Source: TMED27 sp964350435 (GTDB taxonomy: Bacteria; Pseudomonadota; Alphaproteobacteria; Micavibrionales; Micavibrionaceae). Taken from it: a DNA stretch of 64,000 nt. The notes under the pieces were generated by a model. That model did not search any database, was not told where the DNA came from, and worked only from the letters and a program-made list of their open reading frames with translations. Below, piece after piece: positions 34,844 to 44,588 of this stretch. The stretch lies in assembly GCA_964350435.1 (NCBI GenBank), contig CAYGJS010000010.1, positions 5,679-69,678 of the forward strand, in the 5' to 3' direction. Position numbers and translations under genes: made by a program. How positions within the stretch are numbered: position 1 is the stretch's first letter; each line of letters opens with the position of its first letter.

Positions 34844-36673
34844 ATGTGCGGTATCATAGGCATTCTCTCAGAAAAAAACGTTGCGCCCCTTCTTGTTGAA
34901 GGGCTGCGCCGCCTCGAATATCGCGGCTACGACTCCGCCGGGATTGCCACACTCCAAAGCGGGGCCGTCACGCGCTGCCGCGCCCAAGGCAAGCTGGCCA
35001 ATCTCGAAACCAAACTGAAAAAAGACCCGATTTCAGGCACGGCAGGCATAGGCCATACCCGCTGGGCCACTCATGGCGGCCCCACCGAAGACAACGCCCA
35101 CCCGCACGCCACAGAGCGCGTTGCCGTCGTCCATAACGGCATCATTGAAAATTACGCAAGCCTTAAGGAAGAACTTGAAAAGAATCAGGCGCGCTTCGTC
35201 TCCGACACCGACACCGAAGTGATTGCTCACCTTGTCGATTATTACCTGAAACAGGGCGATTGCCCCCAAGACGCCGCCGATAAAACATTTGCCCGCCTCG
35301 AAGGCGCCTACGCCATTGTTCTGATTTTCGCGGGCGAAGAAAATCTGATGATCGGGTGCCGCCAAGGCACGCCGCTGGCTGTTGGCTATGGTGATGGTGA
35401 AATGTTCGTTGCATCGGATTCTTATGCTCTCGCGCCGCTCACCAAGAAAATCTGCTTCCTCGAAGACGGCGACCGCGTTACCGTCACCCGCCAGAGCGCG
35501 AGGGTCTATAGCAATGATAACGTGACCCTTAATCGCCCGATCCGCATCACCGCCCAAAGTGGAGCCATCGAAGGCAAAGGCGAATACGACCATTTCATGC
35601 TCAAGGAAATCTATGAGCAACCCGCCGTCATAAGCGAAACTCTGAACTCATTCGTGCACCCCTCCACCGGCCATATCTCCATGCCCGATGATGTGATCGA
35701 AGCCATCACCGCCGCCCCGCGCCTCACGCTCGTCGCATGCGGCACCGCATTTTATGCCTGTATGGTGGCCAAATACTGGTTCGAACATATTGCGCGCATT
35801 CCTTGCGAAATCGATGTCGCCTCTGAATTCCGCTACCGCGAAGCGCCCATGCCCAAGGGCGGCCTCGCCATGTTCATCTCCCAGAGCGGAGAAACCCTCG
35901 ATACGCTCGAAGCCTTGCGCTATTGCAAACGCCAGGGCCAAAAAATCCTCTCCGTTGTCAATACAATCGAAAGCACCATCGAGCGCGAAAGCGACTTCGT
36001 CCTGCATACCCTCGCCGGCCCTGAAATCGGCGTAGCCTCGACCAAAGCCTTTACCACCCAGCTGACAACACTGGCCTGTATGGCTCTAGCCGCCGCCCGC
36101 GGTAACGGCTCTATTGACGCCGAGCGCGAGCACAAAATGTCTGAAGCCTTGCGCGCCGTTCCGAAAATCGCCGCAGAATTTTTGCAGCATGACACCGAGA
36201 TTAAAAAAGTCGCCCGCGATGTCAAAAAAGCCCGCGACGTTCTGTATCTGGGGCGCGGGGGTTTGTACCCCATCGCGCTTGAAGGCGCGCTCAAGCTTAA
36301 GGAAATTTCCTACATCCATGCCGAGGGCTACGCTGCCGGCGAAATGAAACACGGCCCCATCGCCCTGATTGATGAAAAAGTCCCCGTAGTCTGCATTGCC
36401 CCGCATAACGACCCTATGTTTGAAAAGAACGCCAGCAATATCCAGGAAACTGTCGCCAGAGGCGGCAAAGTCTTTCTGATTTCCGATGTTGCGGGCGCAA
36501 AGGCCCTCAAAGACATTTCCACATGGACAGTCGGCACAGGCGAGGTTCACCCCTTCGTCGCCCCCATCCTGTATTCAATCCCCGTCCAGCTCCTCGCCTA
36601 TCACGTCGCCGTGATGAAAGGCACAGACGTAGACCAGCCCCGCAATCTCGCAAAATCCGTGACGGTGGAGTAG
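34844..36673 (+). CDS. glmS: Glutamine-fructose-6-phosphate aminotransferase (isomerizing)
   Basis: GlmS makes glucosamine-6-phosphate from fructose-6-phosphate and glutamine. The 609-residue protein begins MCGIIGILSEKNVAPLLVEG. After Met removal, Cys1 is the catalytic nucleophile of the glutaminase domain, which fixes the start at 34844 and rules out the upstream in-frame codon. The first domain has GHTRWATHGGPTEDNAHPH (about residues 73-91). Two SIS domains follow: LVACGTAFYACMVAKYW (about 299-315), then ISQSGETLDTLEAL and ASTKAFTTQL. LGRGGLYPIALEGALKLKEI (about 468-487) and the C-terminal LAKSVTVE are canonical. No glmS ribozyme is seen in the 138 nt upstream. Confidence 0.97.
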   Translation: MCGIIGILSEKNVAPLLVEGLRRLEYRGYDSAGIATLQSGAVTRCRAQGKLANLETKLKKDPISGTAGIGHTRWATHGGPTEDNAHPHATERVAVVHNGIIENYASLKEELEKNQARFVSDTDTEVIAHLVDYYLKQGDCPQDAADKTFARLEGAYAIVLIFAGEENLMIGCRQGTPLAVGYGDGEMFVASDSYALAPLTKKICFLEDGDRVTVTRQSARVYSNDNVTLNRPIRITAQSGAIEGKGEYDHFMLKEIYEQPAVISETLNSFVHPSTGHISMPDDVIEAITAAPRLTLVACGTAFYACMVAKYWFEHIARIPCEIDVASEFRYREAPMPKGGLAMFISQSGETLDTLEALRYCKRQGQKILSVVNTIESTIERESDFVLHTLAGPEIGVASTKAFTTQLTTLACMALAAARGNGSIDAEREHKMSEALRAVPKIAAEFLQHDTEIKKVARDVKKARDVLYLGRGGLYPIALEGALKLKEISYIHAEGYAAGEMKHGPIALIDEKVPVVCIAPHNDPMFEKNASNIQETVARGGKVFLISDVAGAKALKDISTWTVGTGEVHPFVAPILYSIPVQLLAYHVAVMKGTDVDQPRNLAKSVTVE

Positions 36674-36842
36674 TTTCCCAAGAAGGTTCATTCCCGTTTT
36701 GTAAACGCCGCATTCTACGTTTCTGGTCAAAAAAGAAATACAATAGAGTGTCCACACTTTAAAAAAGGTGCTTTTAATAGCCAGCCTCACTTTGTATAGT
36801 GTGGCGAAGTGAATCGAATTGAACGAATAAAGGATAAATACA

Positions 36843-39191
36843 ATGGTTTTGGCGACGAATTTGGGATTTCCCCGTATTGGCCCTATGCGCGAATTGAAGA
36901 AGGCGGTTGAAGCCTATTGGAAGAGCGATCGCTCAATCGAGGCGCGCCGCACGCTTATGGATGTTGGTGCAGAGTTAAGGGCAAAAAACTGGAAACGCCA
37001 AAAAGATGCTGGCCTTGACCATATCCCATCGAATGATTTTGCATTTTATGATCAGGTTTTGGATATGACCACGTTGCTCGGTTTAATTCCTTCTCGTTAT
37101 CAATGGGATGGGAATGAAGCCTCGGTTGACCTGTCCTTTGATATGGCACGCGGGGCGCAGCGCGATGGTGTGGATGTGACGGCCATGGAGATGACGAAAT
37201 GGTATGACACAAATTATCACTACATTGTGCCTGAATTTGAAAAGGGCATGAGCCCTAAGCTGTCCCATACAAAAATTTTTCAGGAATTTGAGCAGGCTCA
37301 AGAATTGGGTATCAATACCCGTCCTGTTCTGATTGGTCCTGCGACTTACACATTCCTTGGCAAGCCGCAATATGACGGGTTTGATCATGTGGCGTTCGTG
37401 AAGACATTGCTGCCGGTTTATAATGAAATTCTGGCTGGCCTTGCGGAGCGCGGCTGTAGCTGGGTTCAGATTGACGAGCCTGTGTTCAGCCTTGATCTGT
37501 GCGAGATTGGCCAAGGCACAATCAAGGCCGCGTATGAAGGCTTGAAGAAGCCTGAAGGTCTCAAAGTTTTGATGGCCACATATTTCGAAAGCCTGAAAGA
37601 CAATGCCGAACTTGCCTTCTCCCTTACGGTTGACGGCGTTCATATCGACCTCTGCCGCGGTTCAGGCCGCGCCAATACGACATCCAACAATGCCTCCAAG
37701 GATGTCGAACAGGCCTTGTCGTTGATTGGAGAGACGAAAATATTGTCACTTGGTGTGGTGGACGGACGCAATATCTGGAAAAATGATTTATGTGATTCCA
37801 TCACCAAAGTTGAGACAGCCGTGAAAGCTCTTGGCAGCGAGCGCGTGTTTGTTGCGGGAAGCTGTTCATTGCTGCATACCCCCGTAGATTTATCATCTGA
37901 GACTGCGCTTGATGATGAGCTTAAGGGCTGGATGGCGTATGCAACGCAAAAGCTTGACGAGATCGCCGTGATTGCGGAAGGCGCGAATAACGGTCGTGAG
38001 ACGATTGCCGCAGAATTGGCAGCAAGCAACAATGCACAGGAATCACGCAAAAAATCTGCGCGTATTCATAATCGTGCGGTTGAGGAACGTTTGCACAATA
38101 TCACCGATGATATGAAGGAACGGAAATCACCGTTTGAAAAGCGTCAGAAAGTGCAACATGCCGCGCTGGATATTCCGCTTTATCCAACAACAACGATCGG
38201 GTCTTTCCCGCAGACGCCCGATATTCGCAAGGCGCGCGCGGATTATAAAGCAGGCGCGCTTGATGATGCGGGATATAAAGCCGCGATGGAAAAGGAAATC
38301 CGCGACGTTGTGGCGTTCCAGCATGAATGCGATATCGATGTACTTGTGCATGGCGAGCCAGAGCGCAATGACATGGTTGAGTATTTTGGCGAGCAGCTTT
38401 CCGGCTTTGCGTTTTCGAAATTCGGATGGGTTCAGTCTTACGGTTCACGCTGTGTAAAGCCGCCGATTATTTTCGGCGATGTTTCGCGGCCTGTTGCCAT
38501 GACCGTGGAGTGGAGCAAATATGCGCAGGCGCAGACGAGCAAGATTATGAAGGGGATGCTGACTGGCCCTATCACGATTTTGCAGTGGTCATTTGTTCGG
38601 GATGACCAGCCGCGCAATGATACGGCGCGCCAGATTGCGCTGGCGATCCGTGATGAGGTTTCCGATCTGGAAGAAGCCGGTATCAAGATGATCCAGATTG
38701 ACGAGGCGGCGTTCCGTGAAGGCCTGCCGCTGCGCCGCGCCGATTGGCAGGAATATCTGGACAATGCGGTGGAGAATTTCCGCCTGACGTCGTGTTGCGT
38801 GGAAGATGAAACCCAGATCCACACACATATGTGTTATTCCGAGTTCAATGATGTGATCGATTCCATCGGCGCAATGGATGCGGATGTGATTTCGATTGAG
38901 TGTTCGCGCTCGCAAATGGAGCTCTTGGAGGCCTTCGTGGATTATAAATACCCGAACGAGATCGGGCCGGGGGTTTATGATATTCACTCCCCGCGGGTTC
39001 CAAGCACGCAGGAGATGGTCGATTTGCTGGATAAGGCGAAGAAGAACCTGAATGAGCGCCAGATTTGGGTGAACCCGGATTGCGGCCTTAAAACGCGGGG
39101 CTGGCCGGAAACCAAGGAAGCGCTGAAGCACATGGTCGAAGCCGCGAAGGTGATGCGCGAGAAATCCGCAAAGTCCAGCGCGGCCGCGTGA
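36843..39191 (+). CDS. metE: Cobalamin-independent methionine synthase
   Basis: MetE transfers a methyl group from 5-methyltetrahydropteroyl-triglutamate to homocysteine without B12. The 782-residue protein has both barrels: the N-terminal one (LGFPRIGPMRELKKAVEAYW, about residues 7-26) and the C-terminal catalytic one (TTTIGSFPQTPDIRKAR, about 447-463). The zinc ligands lie in HTHMCYSEFN (about 660-669) and NPDCGLKTRGW (about 744-754). Asp in QIDEAAFREGLPL is the homocysteine contact. A run of T-ending and GCG/TTG codons makes its composition look different from glmS and glmU, which favour C-ending codons, so recent acquisition is possible (by eye only). No MetR gene adjoins it. Confidence 0.97.
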   Translation: MVLATNLGFPRIGPMRELKKAVEAYWKSDRSIEARRTLMDVGAELRAKNWKRQKDAGLDHIPSNDFAFYDQVLDMTTLLGLIPSRYQWDGNEASVDLSFDMARGAQRDGVDVTAMEMTKWYDTNYHYIVPEFEKGMSPKLSHTKIFQEFEQAQELGINTRPVLIGPATYTFLGKPQYDGFDHVAFVKTLLPVYNEILAGLAERGCSWVQIDEPVFSLDLCEIGQGTIKAAYEGLKKPEGLKVLMATYFESLKDNAELAFSLTVDGVHIDLCRGSGRANTTSNNASKDVEQALSLIGETKILSLGVVDGRNIWKNDLCDSITKVETAVKALGSERVFVAGSCSLLHTPVDLSSETALDDELKGWMAYATQKLDEIAVIAEGANNGRETIAAELAASNNAQESRKKSARIHNRAVEERLHNITDDMKERKSPFEKRQKVQHAALDIPLYPTTTIGSFPQTPDIRKARADYKAGALDDAGYKAAMEKEIRDVVAFQHECDIDVLVHGEPERNDMVEYFGEQLSGFAFSKFGWVQSYGSRCVKPPIIFGDVSRPVAMTVEWSKYAQAQTSKIMKGMLTGPITILQWSFVRDDQPRNDTARQIALAIRDEVSDLEEAGIKMIQIDEAAFREGLPLRRADWQEYLDNAVENFRLTSCCVEDETQIHTHMCYSEFNDVIDSIGAMDADVISIECSRSQMELLEAFVDYKYPNEIGPGVYDIHSPRVPSTQEMVDLLDKAKKNLNERQIWVNPDCGLKTRGWPETKEALKHMVEAAKVMREKSAKSSAAA

Positions 39192-39242
39192 CAGATCCTC
39201 ACCCTAAGGGGGCTTAAAAATCTCGGCGGGGGAGGTGCAAGA

Positions 39243-39881
39243 CTATGACGGTATCTCTGCGCGGCAGCGTCTAAAAATATCGTCAAACATCTCCCCGCTC
39301 AGCCGCCCTGTTTGGGTGTTGTAACGCGAACAATGATAGCTGTCGATAAGTTTAATTCCGGCGGTTAAATCATGCTGTGCACCGTGCGCGAAAGGCAAAG
39401 CCGCATGTCTGTGTCCGAAGGTTTTGACAACGGCGTTATGCGACACCAGCCCCAGAGACACAATAGTTTTAAGGTTCTTCATCGCCGCAATCTCATTTGC
39501 TAAAAACGGTCTGCAGGTCTGGATCTCATCAGTCGTCGGCTTGTTTTCTGGTGGAACACATCGTACCGCGTTGGTGATGCGGCAATTGATCAATTCCAGA
39601 CCATCATCATTGCGCTTTTTATACGCACCGCGTGCAAAGCCAAATTTGAGAAGCGTGGCGTAAAGCAAATCCCCTGCGTAATCTCCTGTAAACGGCCGCC
39701 CGGTAAAATTTGCGCCCTTCAACCCCGGAGCAAGCCCTACGATTAAAACCTCCGCATCCAGCTCTCCAAAAGAAGGCACAGGCGCATTGAATTGATCGGA
39801 AAATTGAATCTGGTTGGCCCGCCGAAATGCAATCAGCCGCGGACAAAGAGCGCAATTTTTATCGGGGTTCCTAAAATTCAT
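39243..39881 (-). CDS. Family 5 (UdgB-like) uracil-DNA glycosylase with Fe-S cluster
   Basis: The 212-residue enzyme removes uracil and related lesions from DNA. It has NCALCPRLIAFRR at the N-terminus (C9 and C12, Fe-S ligands) and two more Cys in AVRCVPPENKPTTDEIQTCRPFL (about residues 109-131). The catalytic region is VGLAPGLKGANFTGRPFTGDYAG (about 48-70), the GLAPxxxGxNxTGRxFTGD motif of family 5, which lacks the Asp/Asn nucleophile position of family 1. The final active-site motif is SYHCSRYNTQTGRLSGEMF (about 181-199), resembling HPSxxNTQTGRLT with His-Cys in place of the usual His-Pro. It faces rpoZ divergently with few bases between. Confidence 0.92.
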   Translation of the reverse strand: MNFRNPDKNCALCPRLIAFRRANQIQFSDQFNAPVPSFGELDAEVLIVGLAPGLKGANFTGRPFTGDYAGDLLYATLLKFGFARGAYKKRNDDGLELINCRITNAVRCVPPENKPTTDEIQTCRPFLANEIAAMKNLKTIVSLGLVSHNAVVKTFGHRHAALPFAHGAQHDLTAGIKLIDSYHCSRYNTQTGRLSGEMFDDIFRRCRAEIPS

Positions 39882-39892
39882 AGCCTAAACAC

Positions 39893-39921
39893 TTGCATAC
39901 CAAAATGAAAATGCCTATAAG
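39893..39921 (+). promoter_or_regulatory. rpoZ promoter
   Basis: TTGCAT (39893-39898) with a 16-17-nt spacer and CTATAAG (39915-39921) end 31 nt before the rpoZ ATG. The -35 begins where a longer in-frame TTG start would lie, which argues against that start. Confidence 0.55.
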
Positions 39922-39952
39922 CAAGTTAAATTTGATCAAAAGGAAGCAAGAA

Positions 39953-40360
39953 ATGGCACGCGTAACCGTAGAAGATTGCATTGATAAAGTCGAAAACCGT
40001 TTTGAATTGGTCATGATAGCCGCTCAGCGCGCCCGTAAAATCGGCTCTGGCGCAGCCCTGACGGTTGATCGCGATAACGACAAAAACCCTGTTGTGGCTC
40101 TTCGTGAAATCGCCGAAGAAACGGTTGAAACGCCTGTGCTGAAAGAAGAACTTATCCGCTCACATCAACGCATGGTCGCCTACGACGACGATGACGGACA
40201 AATCGACCTGATGGACGGTGAGGAAGAGTGGGGCACAATGGCCGCAGATAGAAAAAGCGCGGAAGGCATGTATGCCGATGACGCCGAAGAAGAAGATGAT
40301 GATGATTTTGAGCCATCTTTAACAGATTTGGCCGGCGGCAATCCTGCAGACGACGAGTAA
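39953..40360 (+). CDS. rpoZ: RNA polymerase omega subunit
   Basis: Omega helps assemble and stabilise RNA polymerase around beta-prime. The 135-residue protein starts MARVTVEDCIDKVENRFELV and continues MIAAQRARKIGSGA, the invariant RpoZ N-terminus. ALREIAEETV (about residues 49-58) completes the conserved domain. The C-terminal half is a long acidic tail (runs of Asp and Glu), a feature of alphaproteobacterial omega. AGGAAG precedes the ATG at 39953. A strong terminator follows, and the ppGpp synthetase/hydrolase gene comes next, the usual proteobacterial order rpoZ-spoT. Confidence 0.96.
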   Translation: MARVTVEDCIDKVENRFELVMIAAQRARKIGSGAALTVDRDNDKNPVVALREIAEETVETPVLKEELIRSHQRMVAYDDDDGQIDLMDGEEEWGTMAADRKSAEGMYADDAEEEDDDDFEPSLTDLAGGNPADDE

Positions 40361-40380
40361 GGCTGCAAAAAAATCAATCG

Positions 40381-40405
40381 AAGCCGGGATGACCCGGCTT
40401 TTTTT
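40381..40405 (+). terminator. Rho-independent terminator of rpoZ
   Basis: A perfect 8-bp stem AAGCCGGG-atga-CCCGGCTT is followed by seven T residues. Confidence 0.93.
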
Positions 40406-40475
40406 GCGCCTGATTTTCAGATAACATGTGCTATTCTGCCTTTCTTAAATAACTTCAAGAAAGTTCTGCCCCTCT

Positions 40476-42635
40476 ATGATCGATCATACCGCCCTTGTTG
40501 ATCAGATGAAAACCTATAACCCGGATGTCGATGCGGGCATTCTGGAGCGCGCGGTTGCGTACGCCAAAACCAAACATGATGGTCAAACGCGATCATCGGG
40601 AGAGCCGTATTACACACACCCCGTTGAGGTCGCCAGCATCCTCGCCGATATGAAAATGGATATCGGCACGATCGTTACGGCGGTTCTGCACGACACAATC
40701 GAAGACACCGACGCCACATATGAAGACTTACAAAAGACCTTCGGAAAAGAAGTCGCGGATCTGGTCGACGGCGTAAGCAAACTGACCCGAATCGAAAGCA
40801 AGACCCGCGAAGGCAAACAGGCCGAAAATTTCAGAAAACTTTTGATGGCGATGAGCGAGGACATCCGGGTTCTTCTGGTCAAACTCGCGGATCGCCTGCA
40901 TAATATGCGAACCCTGGGCGGCATTGAAAAGCCAGAAAAACGCCGCCGTATCGCTCTGGAAACGCTCGAAATTTATGTGCCCCTGGCTGAACGTATCGGC
41001 GTCCACAGCATTAAAGCCGAGCTTGAAGACATCGCCTTTTCCGAACTGAATCCTGAAGCGCGTGAGAGCATTTCAAACCGCCTGTCTTTCTTGCGCACTG
41101 AAGGCACAGGCGTAGTCCAAAAAATCATTGACGAATTACAGGATCTTTTGAAAAGCGGCAGCATAGAGGCCGAAATTTCTGGCCGTGAAAAAACCCGCTA
41201 TTCCATTTGGAAAAAGATGCAGCGTAAAAACGTGGCCTTCGAGCAGCTCTCCGATATTATGGCCTTCCGCATCGTGGTAGATACAGTAGAACAATGCTAC
41301 GCCGTGCTTGGCCTCATGCACAGCCGTTATCACAGCGTCCCCGGACGGTTCAAGGATTATATCTCAACCCCAAAGCCAAACGGCTATCGCTCCATTCATA
41401 CCACCGTGATGGGACCGGCGCGCCAGCGGATCGAGATTCAAATCCGCACCCGCGCCATGAACACCGAAGCCGATATGGGCGTTGCCGCGCACTGGGCCTA
41501 TAAAGACGGCGAACTGCCAACCCTGAAGGACGTTAAAAAATATCGCTGGCTCCGCGAACTTCTGGAGATTCTCGAACAAGAACAGCAACCCGAAGATTTT
41601 TGGGAAAACACCAAGCTGGAACTCTTCCAGGATCAGGCCTATGTGTTTACCCCCAAAGGCGATTTGATCGAGCTGCCCAGCGGCGCCACACCGATAGATT
41701 TTGCCTATGCCATCCATTCCGATATCGGTGACCGCTGCGTCGGCACCAAAATTAACGGCCGCATTGCACCGCTCAATACAGTGCTGTCCAACGGTGATCA
41801 GGTCGAAGTCATAACCTCGAAAACCCAGCAACCTTCCCCGACTTGGGAACGCTTCGTCGTCACCGGAAAAGCCCGCAGCCATATTCGTAAATATATCCGC
41901 AACCAACAGCGCGACGAATATTTGACCCTCGGCAAAGCCATGCTGCAGAAAATCTTCCGTCAGGAAGGATATGATTTCACGGAAAAATCTGTCACAGGTG
42001 TTTTAAAGAGCCTCCAACTGAAAAACAACGAAGACGTTTACGCCAATATAGGCTCCGGCCTGCTGGTTGCCCGCGATGTTTTCAAGGCGATTTTTCCAGC
42101 CCATAAAACCGAAATGGCCAAACGCCCCTCCGCCGATATGGATGCCGCCGTGATGGTCAAGGCATTAAGGGATTCTGATGCGCCGATGCCCATCAAGGGT
42201 TTAATCCCCGGCATGGCGGTGCATTTTGCCCGCTGTTGTCATCCGCTTCCCGGTGACCGGATTGTTGGAATCGTCACCACGGGCAAAGGCGTCACCATTC
42301 ATACAATCGATTGCGAAACCCTCGAAACCTTCGCCGATACGCCCGAACGATGGTTGGATGTTTCATGGGGTGAAGGGCCGGACAGCCCCGAAGCCCATGT
42401 CGGGCGGATCGAAATCACAGTACAAAATGCCACTGGCGCACTCGGAACACTCTCCACAGTAATCGCGGCCAATGGCGGCAATATTACAAATTTAAAAATC
42501 ACCACCCGTTCAACCGATTTCTGGGAAATTTTGCTTGATATCTATGTCAATGATACGCGGCATTTAAACAACATCATCGCCGCGCTCCGCGCTACATCGA
42601 TTATCGCCAGCGTCGAGCGCGCCAGAGGCCGGTGA
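40476..42635 (+). CDS. Bifunctional (p)ppGpp synthetase/hydrolase (Rel/SpoT)
   Basis: This long RSH enzyme (719 residues) makes and breaks the starvation alarmone. The HD hydrolase domain is intact: YYTHPVEV (His about 48), LHDTIEDTDA (HD 72-73, ED 76-77) and KLADRLHNMRT (Asp about 139). The synthetase domain has KTRYSIWKKMQRKN (about residues 237-250), PGRFKDYISTPKPNGYRSIH (about 288-307) and QIRTRAMNTEADMGVAAHW. The RFKD (R-x-K-D) motif is the bifunctional type, as opposed to ExDD of monofunctional RelA. TGS (about 388-448) and a C-terminal ACT domain (about 640-716) follow. Alphaproteobacteria usually have this single long RSH. Confidence 0.97.
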   Translation: MIDHTALVDQMKTYNPDVDAGILERAVAYAKTKHDGQTRSSGEPYYTHPVEVASILADMKMDIGTIVTAVLHDTIEDTDATYEDLQKTFGKEVADLVDGVSKLTRIESKTREGKQAENFRKLLMAMSEDIRVLLVKLADRLHNMRTLGGIEKPEKRRRIALETLEIYVPLAERIGVHSIKAELEDIAFSELNPEARESISNRLSFLRTEGTGVVQKIIDELQDLLKSGSIEAEISGREKTRYSIWKKMQRKNVAFEQLSDIMAFRIVVDTVEQCYAVLGLMHSRYHSVPGRFKDYISTPKPNGYRSIHTTVMGPARQRIEIQIRTRAMNTEADMGVAAHWAYKDGELPTLKDVKKYRWLRELLEILEQEQQPEDFWENTKLELFQDQAYVFTPKGDLIELPSGATPIDFAYAIHSDIGDRCVGTKINGRIAPLNTVLSNGDQVEVITSKTQQPSPTWERFVVTGKARSHIRKYIRNQQRDEYLTLGKAMLQKIFRQEGYDFTEKSVTGVLKSLQLKNNEDVYANIGSGLLVARDVFKAIFPAHKTEMAKRPSADMDAAVMVKALRDSDAPMPIKGLIPGMAVHFARCCHPLPGDRIVGIVTTGKGVTIHTIDCETLETFADTPERWLDVSWGEGPDSPEAHVGRIEITVQNATGALGTLSTVIAANGGNITNLKITTRSTDFWEILLDIYVNDTRHLNNIIAALRATSIIASVERARGR

Positions 42636-42710
42636 CCGCGCATTCATTCCCCTTGCTGAACGCCCTGCAATCATCCTTTACAACCCCTTTATATGGTGTA
42701 GGCTCTACTC

Positions 42711-44588
42711 ATGCATGATGCTCTCATACAGATCTCCTGGATCGCTTTTTTCGGTCTTTTCGCCCAATGGCTGGGCTGGCGGTTTAAAACCCCGGCAATA
42801 GTATTTCTTCTGATTGGCGGCTTTATCGCTGGGCCAATTCTGGGAGCCGTGCAGCCTGAAAATCTGTTTGGCGATTTGCTCAATCCGATCATATCCCTAT
42901 GTGTAGGGATTATACTGTTCGAAGGGGCACTGAATCTCAATTTCAGAGAAATCCGCGAAGCCCGCATTGCCGTGCGCCAGTTCATCATCGTCGGCGGCCC
43001 GGTGGCGTGGATACTCACCTCACTCTCGCTTTTTTATATCGCAGGCCTCAGCTGGCCGGTCTCTATGACCTTCGGAGCCTTGCTGATTGTCACGGGCCCA
43101 ACGGTCATCATGCCGCTGCTCAAAAACGCACATCTCAAGGAGCGCCCCGCCTCCATCCTGAAATGGGAGGGAATTATCAACGATGCCATCGGTGCGGTGC
43201 TGGCGATTTTATGCTACGAATATTTCAAGCTTTCACATGAGCAGGACCTCCACGTCACCGAATTTTTGTCTTCAACCGCTTTGGCTGTGGCGATGATTGC
43301 GTTCTTTGCTGTTCTTATAGCCTATGTCGTATCTTCGCTGTTTAACCGTGAATGGATTCCCGAATATCTGAAATCGGTTTTCCTGCTTTCGGTTGTTGTA
43401 ATTTACTTCGTGATCTGCAACACCATCGAACATGATTTCGGCCTTATTGGCGTAACCATTCTGGGGGTTGCTCTGGCCAATATGGGCGTGACAGGGCTTG
43501 ACGAGCTTAAACGTTTTAAAGAAACTCTCTCTATTATGCTGATCTCCGGCGTATTTATTATCCTGACATCCAAGATTGATCCGGCGATTTTGCTGGGGAT
43601 TGACCTGCGCGGCTTTGCGTTTATTGCCGTCTTGATGTTTGTCATTCGCCCTCTCACGATTCTGGCCTCCAGCTTTGGTACCCATATGACCAGAGGGGAA
43701 ATCATTCTCACCGGCTGGATCGCTCCGCGCGGAATAGTCTGCGCCGCCGTCGCCGGGGTTTTAGGGCCGCTCTTGGTCGGCATTGGTTATGAAGATGGAA
43801 ACCAAATACTCGCACTCGCCTTTGCAATCGTGCTGTTTACCGTCTTTGCCCATGGTCTGACTGCCAAACCTTTGGGACAAAAATTAGGGCTGGCCTATGG
43901 CGGTAAAGACAGTCTGATTTTGGTTGGCGCATCGGATTGGGCGTTGCAACTGGCGCAAGCTCTTAAAACCCGGGGCATTGAAACCATCATCGCCGACAAA
44001 AACTGGCACGCGCTGCGCACCGCCCGCCTGTCCGATATTCCTATCTATTACGGTGAAATGCTGTCCGAAGAGACCGAGTATCATCTTGAGCTTGCCCGCT
44101 ATAATATGATCTTGGCCATCACCAATAACCCCGCTTATAACGCATTGATTTGCAATAAATTTGTGCATGAATTTGGCCGTGACAAAGTCTATCAGTTCCT
44201 GCCCCACGAAGAAAGCGAACACGAACGCCGCCAGATCAATGAATCTTTGCGCGGCCAGACCTTTGGCACTGAAGATATGGATTACTGGGATGTTTCTGGT
44301 GCCTTTATGCAAGGCTGGCGGTTCCGCACCAGCCGGATCGGTAAAGCCGAAAACATGGAAGACTTGCTTGCAAGGCAAAAAAGCGGCGAAGTCAAAATCC
44401 TCGGTCGCATCACGCCCAAAGGCCGTTTGATGCTCAGCTCCCCCAAAAATATTGATAAACTGGACGAGGAACAGGTCTTGCTCTTGTTCGAAAACGAAAA
44501 AGACGAACCCGCAAAAACCAAAAATAAACCTTCAAAACCTCTGGATGCATCAGAAACCACTAAGCCGGACAATTCAAAAGAGCCTTAA
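42711..44588 (+). CDS. Cation/proton antiporter with C-terminal TrkA-N domain
   Basis: The 625-residue protein has about twelve membrane helices (residues 1-395) of the CPA1 NhaP/YjcE type. EGALNLNFREIREARIAVRQ (about residues 65-84) and KWEGIINDAIGAVLAILCY (about 147-165) contain the N-D pair expected at the ion-binding site. Residues from about 400 (DSLILVGASDWALQLAQALK) form a TrkA-N nucleotide-binding fold. This is followed by a TrkA-C-like region and a Lys/Pro-rich disordered tail. It probably exchanges Na+ or K+ for H+ under nucleotide or redox control. Its 3' end overlaps the convergent apt gene by 29 nt. Confidence 0.9.
   Translation: MHDALIQISWIAFFGLFAQWLGWRFKTPAIVFLLIGGFIAGPILGAVQPENLFGDLLNPIISLCVGIILFEGALNLNFREIREARIAVRQFIIVGGPVAWILTSLSLFYIAGLSWPVSMTFGALLIVTGPTVIMPLLKNAHLKERPASILKWEGIINDAIGAVLAILCYEYFKLSHEQDLHVTEFLSSTALAVAMIAFFAVLIAYVVSSLFNREWIPEYLKSVFLLSVVVIYFVICNTIEHDFGLIGVTILGVALANMGVTGLDELKRFKETLSIMLISGVFIILTSKIDPAILLGIDLRGFAFIAVLMFVIRPLTILASSFGTHMTRGEIILTGWIAPRGIVCAAVAGVLGPLLVGIGYEDGNQILALAFAIVLFTVFAHGLTAKPLGQKLGLAYGGKDSLILVGASDWALQLAQALKTRGIETIIADKNWHALRTARLSDIPIYYGEMLSEETEYHLELARYNMILAITNNPAYNALICNKFVHEFGRDKVYQFLPHEESEHERRQINESLRGQTFGTEDMDYWDVSGAFMQGWRFRTSRIGKAENMEDLLARQKSGEVKILGRITPKGRLMLSSPKNIDKLDEEQVLLLFENEKDEPAKTKNKPSKPLDASETTKPDNSKEP

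Noticed and set aside
36811..36825. A MetR-box-like TGAA-5-TTGA sequence before metE
   Set aside because: It matches the TGAANNNNNTTCA consensus incompletely and no metR gene is near.
39893..39952. TTG start for rpoZ
   Set aside because: The segment contains the -35 and -10 of the promoter, and omega subunits begin MARVTVEDC.
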